From assembly GCA_032620915.1 (NCBI GenBank), contig CP136052.1:2472001-2536000 (forward strand): DNA of 64,000 nucleotides, given 5' to 3'. The translations under genes and the position numbers were made by a program. Origin of the DNA: Oscillospiraceae bacterium NTUH-002-81. Its GTDB lineage: Bacteria; Bacillota; Clostridia; Lachnospirales; Lachnospiraceae. Every line of letters begins with the position of its first letter. Position 1 is the stretch's first letter. Under the pieces are notes generated by a model. That model did not search any database. It was not told the DNA's origin and saw nothing but the letters and a program-made list of their open reading frames with translations. Positions 18,350 through 24,533 of the stretch are shown one piece after another.

Positions 18350-18513
18350 CCCGCAGTTCACTCGGATGTTCTTGTGGACAGATTTCATGCTTGCATGAAA
18401 ATCTGGATACATGAACATCCGAAGAGAGCGCCTTCTCATGAGCAAAAATGAGCTGCGCAGCAGCGGAAAGCATCGCAGATGCGGTTTTGCGAATGGCGCG
18501 GGTGAACTGCGGG
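18350..18513. repeat. Interspersed two-hairpin element, copy C
   Basis: 164 bp with perfect 12-bp terminal inverted repeats: CCCGCAGTTCAC (18350-18361) and GTGAACTGCGGG (18502-18513). Hairpin 1 is GGATGTTC/GAACATCC, then CAGATTTCATGC-TT-GCATGAAAATCTG. The tip TTCATGC/GCATGAA carries paired changes relative to copy A (TTCGTGC/GCACGAA). Hairpin 2 has GCAAAA/TTTTGC, GCTGC-GCA-GCAGC and GCATC-GCA-GATGC; here the outer GCGCCTT/ATGGCGC stem is partly mismatched. It occupies the divergent sufC-Rrf2 region. Confidence 0.85.
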
Positions 18514-18604
18514 GCCAGCCATGTGCAAAAACCAGCTGCGCAGCGGCGGAAAGCATCGCAGATGCGGTTTTGCGAATGGCGCTCGTGAACTGCGGGGCCA
18601 GCCA
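18451..18604. repeat. 83-bp tandem duplication of the right part of copy C
   Basis: The block beginning AGCTGCGCAG at 18451 is repeated at 18534 with a few substitutions, including the inner hairpins, GGTTTTGCGAATGGCG and the right terminal repeat followed by GGGGCCAGCC. The second unit has no matching left end. This is a local duplication, not a second full element. Confidence 0.8.
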
Positions 18605-18616
18605 CAGGTTCCGCCC

Positions 18617-18645
18617 TTGCACAAGATGAACACATTCGCTATAAT
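18617..18645 (+). promoter_or_regulatory. Promoter of the suf-linked Rrf2 gene
   Basis: TTGCAC (18617-18622), 17-bp spacer, TATAAT (18640-18645), about 95 bp before the chosen ATG. The -35 box matches the CTTGCAC seen in the repeat-element hairpin tips and may be derived from one. Confidence 0.6.
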
Positions 18646-18654
18646 ATAGAAAAA

Positions 18655-18694
18655 CAGTTCAGCCAGATATTTGCTACGAATGACGCGGCTGAAC
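18655..18694. repeat. Internally deleted remnant of the interspersed element
   Basis: GTTCAGCC (18657-18664) and GGCTGAAC (18687-18694) form the terminal inverted repeat. Between them only ACGAATGACGC remains, matching the right end of the full copies. It lies in the 5' leader of the Rrf2 gene. Confidence 0.6.
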
Positions 18695-18739
18695 GGAATT
18701 GCCGCTTATGAGCAGAAAAGAAAGAAGGACTCTGATCTT

Positions 18740-19147
18740 ATGATGATATCTACCCGGGGCCGGTACGCCCTGCGCACAATGATAGACCTGGCCGAGCACT
18801 ATGCCTCCGGCGAATACGTTCCGCTGAAGGAAATCGCCGCCCGGCAGGAAATTTCCGAAAAATATCTGGAGAGCATCGTCCGCCCCATGAACCAGAACGG
18901 CCTGCTAGAAGGGGTGAAGGGCAAAGGCGGCGGATATCGTCTGTCCCATCAACCCTCCGAAATCACTGTCGGCACCATTCTCCGGCTGGTGGAGGGTAAC
19001 CTGATCACCGTCAGCTGCCTGGATGAGGGCCACGACTGCAACCGCCAGGAGGTATGCCGCGCCCTTCCTCTGTGGAGAAAGCTGGATGATCTCGTCTCCG
19101 GTTTTCTGGACAGTGTGACACTGGAAGACCTGATGGAAAAAAAATAA
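18740..19147 (+). CDS. Rrf2-family regulator next to the suf operon
   Basis: 135 aa: an N-terminal winged helix (ISTRGRYALRTMIDLAEHYA, then EISEKYLESIVRPMNQNGLL) and three cysteines in the effector region (SCLDEGHDCNRQEVC), as in cluster-sensing IscR-like proteins. Divergent placement suggests it senses Fe-S or cysteine status and controls suf. The start is the tandem ATG at 18740, with AAGGAC upstream; the longer reading to 18671 runs through the repeat remnant. Confidence 0.9.
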   Translation: MMISTRGRYALRTMIDLAEHYASGEYVPLKEIAARQEISEKYLESIVRPMNQNGLLEGVKGKGGGYRLSHQPSEITVGTILRLVEGNLITVSCLDEGHDCNRQEVCRALPLWRKLDDLVSGFLDSVTLEDLMEKK

Positions 19148-19221
19148 TTTTTTGATGCAGCATTTTAATATGTCCAGTTGTATAGAAAGCAGAACGGTTC
19201 ATCCGTTACTGCTTTTTATTT

Positions 19222-19314
19222 GCGCGAGCAACGAGTCAAAGTCCGTGCTTGCACGAGACCTTGACGACTGCCGCGATAACCATGAGAAACTCGCAAAGCG
19301 TGTTTCTTATGGTT
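19222..19314. repeat. Diverged two-hairpin element upstream of the lipoprotein gene
   Basis: Hairpin 1 (about 19234-19269) pairs AGTCAAAGTCCGTGC with GCACGAGACCTTGACGACT, with small bulges and tip CGTGC-TT-GCACG. Hairpin 2 is AACCATGAGAAAC (19278-19290) with GTTTCTTATGGTT (19302-19314), one G-T pair. The layout matches copies A-C, though the sequence is mostly different. No T-tract follows, so it is not a simple terminator. Confidence 0.6.
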
Positions 19315-19339
19315 CGATTTACAGAAAGGACGATAACTT

Positions 19340-19969
19340 ATGAAAAAAACAACTGCAATGCTTCTTTGCTCCCTGCTCACCCTGTCTCTTGGCACCCTGA
19401 ACGGATGCGGCGCGAAATCCACAGACAATGCTGCCTCTACAAAAGATGCGAAATCTGCAGACGCTGTCATCTCCACGGAAAATACCGAAGATCAGGCAAA
19501 TGCAAACAAGACAACTGAACTCTTCAACGACAATGCCCCGGATATCATTTCCACCGACGATCAGACACAGATCCCCAATCCATTCACCGAATGTGACACC
19601 CTGGAGGACGCCGAAGCGCTGGCCGGATTTTCCATTTCCGTGCCCGCTTCCATTGACGGCTACACTCAGGAAGCCATCACTGCCATCCCCGACGAAATGA
19701 TCCATGTCAGCTACGAAAACGGCGACGAAGAAATGTATTTCCGCAAGGGCACGCTCACAGATGATCTCAGCGGCGATTACAACGTCTATGCTTACGAAGA
19801 CACCATTTCACTGGACGGCCTGAACATCACAGTAAAAGGTGATGCCGATCAGCAGCTGCATGTGGCTTTCTGGTCAGATGAGGAACACTCCTACGCCATC
19901 GGCAGCAGTGCTGCTCTGGATGCGGATACTATGGCTGAGTATATTCGGACACTGGCTGAGCTTTCATAA
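19340..19969 (+). CDS. Secreted lipoprotein sharing a domain with the anti-sigma protein
   Basis: 209 aa. A lipoprotein signal peptide has lipobox LNGC at residues 20-23, then an acidic linker to about residue 85. The C-terminal domain (about 90-209) contains LSGDYNVYAYEDTISLDG, VKGDAD and FWSDEEHSYAI. These match the anti-sigma protein at 20854 (ISGDYNVYD, LKGDADGY, VWSDDTYSYAL). I read it as a DUF4367-like extracytoplasmic domain. RBS AAAGGACG. Probably anchored outside the membrane and part of a three-gene signalling cassette with the sigma factor and anti-sigma that follow. Confidence 0.8.
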   Translation: MKKTTAMLLCSLLTLSLGTLNGCGAKSTDNAASTKDAKSADAVISTENTEDQANANKTTELFNDNAPDIISTDDQTQIPNPFTECDTLEDAEALAGFSISVPASIDGYTQEAITAIPDEMIHVSYENGDEEMYFRKGTLTDDLSGDYNVYAYEDTISLDGLNITVKGDADQQLHVAFWSDEEHSYAIGSSAALDADTMAEYIRTLAELS

Positions 19970-19974
19970 AATAA

Positions 19975-19995
19975 CAGGCGCAAACAACGCGCCTG
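19975..19995. promoter_or_regulatory. Hairpin between lipoprotein and sigma-factor genes
   Basis: CAGGCGC-AAACAAC-GCGCCTG, a perfect 7-bp stem 6 bp after the lipoprotein stop. No T-tract follows. It could stabilise or process the shared mRNA. Confidence 0.5.
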
Positions 19996-20030
19996 CACTT
20001 ATGCGAGCGCACCTTACAGGAGGAATTTTC

Positions 20031-20867
20031 ATGGAGCTATACATGCGAAAGGAATGGACACCTTTCCCTTTTCTGGCAAAATTGATCCGCCCATTGGAAG
20101 TCATTTTCCGGTCTGAAACTGGCATTTGGCCACATAGAATGAGCCGTTCCAAAATTTTATGTTCCAAAACTGCATATGATTCAGGAATCATGGCTGGATT
20201 AACAAGAATACACCGAGCAGCCACTTCCGCTTTATGGCAAGCGATTGCCAGTTCAAAAGTCATATCCCAGTCACAGGATGCTTCCTGCCCCAAAGCCATA
20301 TACCGGTCACAGGTTCCTGCCTATCCGAAAGCCATATACCGATCACAGGCTGCTTCCCGCACAGATACTTCGTCCCAATCACAGTCCACAGCCCGCACCG
20401 AAACAGCATCTCGTTTGCTGGACAATTATGGCAATCACATTCTGCGGCTGGCTTACACCTATGTGCATAATCTGAGCGACGCCGAAGATATCTTGCAGGA
20501 CACGCTGGTACAGTATCTGAAAACAACTCCTGTCTTTGAAAACGCCGCCCACGAAAAGGCCTGGCTGCTGCGGACGGCTACCAATCTGAGCAAAAACAGG
20601 ATCAGATACAACCGGCTGCGCACCACCGACGAGCTCAACGAGGAACTGATCGCAGAGGAACGGGAGGACCTTTCTTTTGTCTGGGAAGCCATTTCTCAGC
20701 TGCCGGTGGCCCAACGGGAAATCATCCATCTGTTTTATCAGGAGGGATATTCCGCCGCACAGATCGCCGCCATCGTAGGCCGCAGGGAAAGCACCGTCCG
20801 TTCCGACCTGACCCGCGCCCGTAAGCGCCTGAAAACCATTCTGAAGGAGGCGTATGACTTTGCGTAA
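20031..20867 (+). CDS. ECF-type RNA polymerase sigma factor with repeat-bearing N-terminal extension
   Basis: 278 aa. The conserved sigma-70 part begins near residue 129: region 2 (NHILRLAYTYVHNLSDAEDI) and region 4 (LPVAQREIIHLFYQEGYSAA, then RRESTVRSDLTRARKRLK). The first 128 residues are unusual and contain four 12-residue repeats (76-123, with KAIYRSQ in units 2 and 3). ATG 20031 has an excellent RBS (CAGGAGGAATTTTC), and no other start with an RBS was seen before region 2. It overlaps the anti-sigma gene by 14 nt. It probably directs its own operon plus surface genes. Confidence 0.85.
   Translation: MELYMRKEWTPFPFLAKLIRPLEVIFRSETGIWPHRMSRSKILCSKTAYDSGIMAGLTRIHRAATSALWQAIASSKVISQSQDASCPKAIYRSQVPAYPKAIYRSQAASRTDTSSQSQSTARTETASRLLDNYGNHILRLAYTYVHNLSDAEDILQDTLVQYLKTTPVFENAAHEKAWLLRTATNLSKNRIRYNRLRTTDELNEELIAEEREDLSFVWEAISQLPVAQREIIHLFYQEGYSAAQIAAIVGRRESTVRSDLTRARKRLKTILKEAYDFA
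20256..20399 (+). repeat. Four tandem 36-bp repeats inside the sigma-factor gene
   Basis: Units start at 20256, 20292, 20328 and 20364, each exactly 36 bp. Units 2 and 3 share AAAGCCATATACCG-TCACAGG; units 1 and 4 are more diverged. Being a multiple of three, unit gain or loss would keep the frame. All three forward frames are open across the tract. Confidence 0.85.
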
Positions 20868-21531
20868 AACATATCAGGAAATCATGGAGAACATAGAAGT
20901 GACCCCCGACATGCGGGAGCGGATTCTGAAAAATATCCAACAGCCGGAAGTCCGGAAAGCTTCCAGCAAATACCGGGGCAAAACATTCCAGCGATGGTAT
21001 CCGGCGGTAGCCTGTGTCGCCCTGCTTCTGTGCGCGGCGCTGGTACTCCCCCGCCTGTTAAGCCCCGACACCGGAACCAGTCCCGACAGTGCCAGCAGCG
21101 ATACCGACTTCCCCGGAGAAGAACAGACCACCATCGTCAATGGGATGGTATCTTACGATTCCGCTGCTGCCCTCTCCGCAGCACTGGGCTTTCCGGTGGA
21201 AGATCTGGCAGAACTTCCCTTCACCCCGGACACCGTTTCCTATCTGGACTGCTGGGGTGAATATGCAGAAATCACCTATGAAAATGCCGACGCTTCTGTC
21301 ACCTTCCGAAAAATCCCGGGACAGGAGGATATCTCCGGCGACTATAACGTCTACGATACCGTCACCACACAAACCATCGCAGGCGAAGAAGTCACGCTGA
21401 AAGGAGATGCAGACGGCTATTTCCTGGCCGTCTGGTCAGATGATACGTATTCCTATGCCCTCTCCTTCACACCCCAGGTAGAGGAAGAGACTGTGACCGC
21501 CATCATCCAGGCCATGTCCGCCAGTGAATAA
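20854..21531 (+). CDS. Membrane anti-sigma factor-like protein
   Basis: 225 aa. A cytoplasmic N-terminus (TPDMRERILKNIQQ at 18-30) is followed by one transmembrane segment (about 50-68) and an extracytoplasmic domain (about 90-225) homologous to that of the lipoprotein at 19340. The layout is that of single-pass anti-sigma proteins that hold an ECF factor and release it on an outside signal. The start overlaps the sigma gene, with GGAGG 4-5 nt upstream. Anti-sigma function is inferred from position and topology. Confidence 0.75.
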   Translation: MTLRKTYQEIMENIEVTPDMRERILKNIQQPEVRKASSKYRGKTFQRWYPAVACVALLLCAALVLPRLLSPDTGTSPDSASSDTDFPGEEQTTIVNGMVSYDSAAALSAALGFPVEDLAELPFTPDTVSYLDCWGEYAEITYENADASVTFRKIPGQEDISGDYNVYDTVTTQTIAGEEVTLKGDADGYFLAVWSDDTYSYALSFTPQVEEETVTAIIQAMSASE

Positions 21532-21590
21532 ATATGATTTTCCGGTGACGTATCTGCATATCCAACAGCCTGCAAAAATTGATGTGTAAC

Positions 21591-21642
21591 ACAAAAACGC
21601 TGTGCAAAACCACTTTTTGGTTTTGTCCAGCGTTTGTTTTTG
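21591..21642. terminator. Bidirectional terminator after the sigma cassette
   Basis: AAACGCTG pairs with CAGCGTTT around an inner CAAAACCA/TGGTTTTG stem, then TGTTTTTG. It serves the sigma cassette and, from the other side, the AlkD-like gene. Confidence 0.75.
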
Positions 21643-21673
21643 TCTCATATAAATAAAGCCGCATGTATCCTTT

Positions 21674-22399
21674 TTAATTTTTCTTACCCTTGGAAGCTTT
21701 GATCTTCAAGGTCTTTAGATAAGTTTTCTGCTCCGGCGTGATCCGATAGCTTTCCACCGCCTTCTGGATTGTCTTGTTGTGTGTCCACACGGCAAGATTA
21801 TGATTCTCTATGTAAGGCAGCGCCGCCTCATAGTGCTTTGCCAGCGCCGTTGCAAAGAACCAGGCAATCATCATGTTGACGTAATATTCTTCCGAACGGA
21901 TCTGCGCCACCCAGTTCAGATAATCCTCCTGGAACCAGTCGTCCAGAAAATAGGTCATGAGCATCTCAATGCCAAACCGCACGGTGTACGGATGATCGCT
22001 GCACATCCAGCCGAGAATCTTTGCCCGGAATTCGCAGGGCTTCATCACAAGCGCTTTTGGCCGGAGCAGATCACAGGTCGCCCAGTTATCCACGTAGGGT
22101 AGAAATTCGTCCAATGCCCAGGCGCAGGCATCGAAATTCGGCATCCCCTCCAGCAGCATGCCGTGCAGATTATTTTCCTCATAATATCTGTGCGGCAGCT
22201 CCCACAGAAACTCTCCCAGCATGCCGGACACCTCCGGGTCATTGGCCGCCTTTTTCAGCAGCTGCTTTGCGTAAGTCCGCAGTACCGGGGTGCGCACCCC
22301 GATGATCGTCTCCGGATCCACATTGGGGATGAGTTTTCTGTGAAACTCCCGGTATTTTTTATCCTGCAGCTTCCATAAGTTCTCTTCGATCTCTTTCAT
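21674..22399 (-). CDS. DNA alkylation repair protein, AlkD-like
   Basis: 241 aa helical HEAT-like repeat protein. It carries the family blocks KLIPNVDPETIIGVRTPVLR near the N-terminus and VDNWATCDLLRPKAL in the middle. AlkD-type enzymes excise bulky or cationic N-alkyl purines without base flipping. The C-terminus is Lys-rich. It converges on the sigma cassette and follows the HipA-like gene by 36 bp, perhaps in one transcript. Confidence 0.85.
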   Translation of the reverse strand: MKEIEENLWKLQDKKYREFHRKLIPNVDPETIIGVRTPVLRTYAKQLLKKAANDPEVSGMLGEFLWELPHRYYEENNLHGMLLEGMPNFDACAWALDEFLPYVDNWATCDLLRPKALVMKPCEFRAKILGWMCSDHPYTVRFGIEMLMTYFLDDWFQEDYLNWVAQIRSEEYYVNMMIAWFFATALAKHYEAALPYIENHNLAVWTHNKTIQKAVESYRITPEQKTYLKTLKIKASKGKKN

Positions 22400-22435
22400 C
22401 GTACCTCTCCCGTTTTCTATCTTCAGTTTTTCCTG

Positions 22436-23533
22436 TTATTTTTTCGCGATCATCTGTAAATGGTGCAATCTCCGGAAAAACATATCCTCATACTGCGGCA
22501 GATCCCGGAAAATAACCCTGCCGATCTCCTTTATCTGCGACAGCCCGATCTTTCGCACCGCTTCCTCTGCCGCCTGCCGCTGGGTGCCCCGCCGTCCAAA
22601 CAATGTCTGGCAGTTGGCGCCGTCCTGCGTATCATAGGCCAAAAACGACTGGTTAAAATCCATCAGCGGATGCAAAGACAAGGGCCGGTTTGTTCTCGTG
22701 TCCACCAGAACCCCCCAGTTTCCCCAGTGACGATCCGTATTTCCCACCAGATAATCCATCACATTCATCATATAATATCCATGCCTGTCCAGAGAAAGCA
22801 CATATTTTTCCACATCTTTGTCATGATTTGCCAGCCAAATGGACAGCGCTTCCATGGACGCGATAGAAATGGCCGGGGAAGTCATATTCTCACTGACGCT
22901 CACCTTTTCCCCGTCAAAAGTGCCTTCCTCATACAACACCTGCGCCACATCAAAGCAACGGCAGATTCTGCTGGCCAGTATCTCCCTGGCCACGGCCTCC
23001 TGACCGCCATCCTTCAGCAGCTGAAATCCCTGCGCCGTCCGCCGCCACGCTTTCGGGAAACAACCATTGGTGGACAGATCTCTTGCCAGCGCCTGGTTCT
23101 GCACACTGTACTGCCTGCCCCGCAGAGAAATATCCAGAAATGTATTTTCCAGATGATTTTCATACAAATTGATCTGCGAAAATGTCACCTTCTCGCCTTT
23201 TTTTCTCACCCAGAAAACATCCGTGATGGAAGCACACCGGTAAGTCAGCGCAATGGCCGCCCGCTCCTTATCCGTCACCGCCTGCTGCATACCAATGCTG
23301 TTCAGCAGCGCTTTCGCATATGTCCGATCCAACGTCAGCACCCGGCCGGAGCACCAGTAATAAAAATTGGTCAGGTTATTTACCAGCGTGTCAATGTCTC
23401 GCTCTTCTTTCAGAAAAAGGTTGTATGGCAGAAAAGACCGGAAATACACGCGGCTTCGGCCAGCCGTATCGACAGATGCCACCCGTCGATCCAGATGCAT
23501 GATCTCGTACGTAACCGTCTGCCTATGTTCCAT
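22436..23533 (-). CDS. HipA-like protein kinase-fold protein
   Basis: 365 aa. The catalytic segment DYLVGNTDRHWGNWGVLVD and the metal-binding LMDFNQSF match the HipA/CtkA kinase fold (NxDRHxxNxG loop). There is no HipB antitoxin-type DNA-binding gene next to it, so a toxin-antitoxin role is not supported. The substrate is unknown. Start 23533 follows GAAAGGGGCGG. The longer reading to 23719 runs into the ssrA gene and is rejected. Confidence 0.75.
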   Translation of the reverse strand: MEHRQTVTYEIMHLDRRVASVDTAGRSRVYFRSFLPYNLFLKEERDIDTLVNNLTNFYYWCSGRVLTLDRTYAKALLNSIGMQQAVTDKERAAIALTYRCASITDVFWVRKKGEKVTFSQINLYENHLENTFLDISLRGRQYSVQNQALARDLSTNGCFPKAWRRTAQGFQLLKDGGQEAVAREILASRICRCFDVAQVLYEEGTFDGEKVSVSENMTSPAISIASMEALSIWLANHDKDVEKYVLSLDRHGYYMMNVMDYLVGNTDRHWGNWGVLVDTRTNRPLSLHPLMDFNQSFLAYDTQDGANCQTLFGRRGTQRQAAEEAVRKIGLSQIKEIGRVIFRDLPQYEDMFFRRLHHLQMIAKK

Positions 23534-23616
23534 GACACCGCCCCTTTCTTCCATATCGCTTTGTATTTTCCAAAATTTTTCAAAAGAAAAACGCCCGGTA
23601 AACGGACGTTTCTCTA

Positions 23617-23956
23617 TGGAGTAGACGGGATTTGAACCCGTGTCCAAAAGCCCATTCACTGTTCTTCTACTATTATAGTCCGTTATTTGGCATTCCCTCT
23701 CCGGCACGGGAACGAACACCCTTACCGGATCAGTAGCTTCATGATACTCTTACTTACGCAAAGCTTAGTAAATAAGGTTCCCTGCGGTGTTTGATGCCAG
23801 GAACCTGGCTGCAGGACACCAGGCACTGACAGCTGCGATTAGGCAGCGATTGCTAAATTATCTTCAGCGTTTGTATTTAGATACATGTTTTACAAGGTCA
23901 TGTTCCTCGAATAGCTTCACCAGTTGCAGAACCCCTGTCGAAACCAGTACTACCCC
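23617..23956 (-). ncRNA. ssrA: Transfer-messenger RNA
   Basis: The 5' end GGGGTAG pairs with 3' CTACTCC, giving a 7-bp acceptor stem with the G3-U70 alanine identity pair and A73. The T-arm is GGACACGGGTTCAAATCCCG. CCA is not encoded. The tRNA-like 5' part reads TGGTTTCGACAGGGGTTC. The tag frame ends NAEDNLAIAA-stop (complement of 23839-23871). With SmpB it rescues stalled ribosomes and tags the product for proteolysis. Smp gene and RNase R lie upstream, the usual arrangement. A strong promoter is 50 bp before the mature end. Confidence 0.97.
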
Positions 23957-24005
23957 GGTACTGTAATGCCGCCTACGGCTGCCTTCGCTGAAGGGTTGTT
24001 ACTAT

Positions 24006-24034
24006 ATTATATGCATCGGATGCCGGGTTGTCAA
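24006..24034 (-). promoter_or_regulatory. ssrA: Promoter of ssrA
   Basis: Consensus TTGACA (24029-24034), 17-bp spacer, TATAAT (24006-24011) on the minus strand. Start near 23999 leaves a 5' leader of about 43 nt to be removed, as expected for RNase P maturation. Confidence 0.88.
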
Positions 24035-24065
24035 GGCCTGGAAATCCCAAATTTACGTAACGTAA

Positions 24066-24533
24066 TCACTTGATATTCCGGATCTTGAAATCCCGCTCAG
24101 CCTCTCTGCGCATATCCTTCTTCGCGATATCCTGCCGCTTGTCATAGAGCTTTTTACCTCTTGCCAGCCCCATCTCCACTTTCACCAGGCTGCCGGAAAA
24201 ATACACCTTCAAAGGCACCATGGTATAGCCCTTTTCCTTAATTTTTCCCATAAGCTTGTTGATCTCATATCGATGGAGCAGGAGCTTGCGCACCCGCAGC
24301 GGATCTTTATTGAAAATATTGCCTTTCTCATAAGGGCTGATGTTCATTTTGTAAATAAACAATTCGCCTTTGTCCTCCTGAATGTAGGACTCCTTAATGC
24401 TGCATTTGCCCATGCGCAAGGATTTTACCTCTGTTCCGTGAAGCACGATGCCCGTTTCATAGGTTTCCTCGATAAAATAATCGTGATAAGCTTTCTTGTT
24501 GTTGGCAATGAGCCGTTTTGTTTCTTTTGCCAT
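24066..24533 (-). CDS. smpB: SsrA-binding protein SmpB
   Basis: 155 aa, standard length. It has the OB-fold core ([28 protein letters not shown]) and the basic tail [20 protein letters not shown] that enters the mRNA channel. It partners tmRNA in trans-translation. It starts directly after the RNase R stop and lies 110 bp upstream of ssrA. Confidence 0.97.
   Translation of the reverse strand: MAKETKRLIANNKKAYHDYFIEETYETGIVLHGTEVKSLRMGKCSIKESYIQEDKGELFIYKMNISPYEKGNIFNKDPLRVRKLLLHRYEINKLMGKIKEKGYTMVPLKVYFSGSLVKVEMGLARGKKLYDKRQDIAKKDMRREAERDFKIRNIK

Noticed and set aside
20256..20399. Possible CRISPR array (36-bp units)
   Set aside because: Units are directly adjacent without spacers and lie in frame inside a coding gene; no cas genes are present.
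20234..20475. Two extra short open frames across the 36-bp repeats
   Set aside because: All frames are open because the repeat lacks stops; only the sigma-factor frame has a start signal and a conserved domain.
22436..23533. HipBA toxin-antitoxin module
   Set aside because: No HipB-like helix-turn-helix gene on either side; the upstream neighbour is ssrA.
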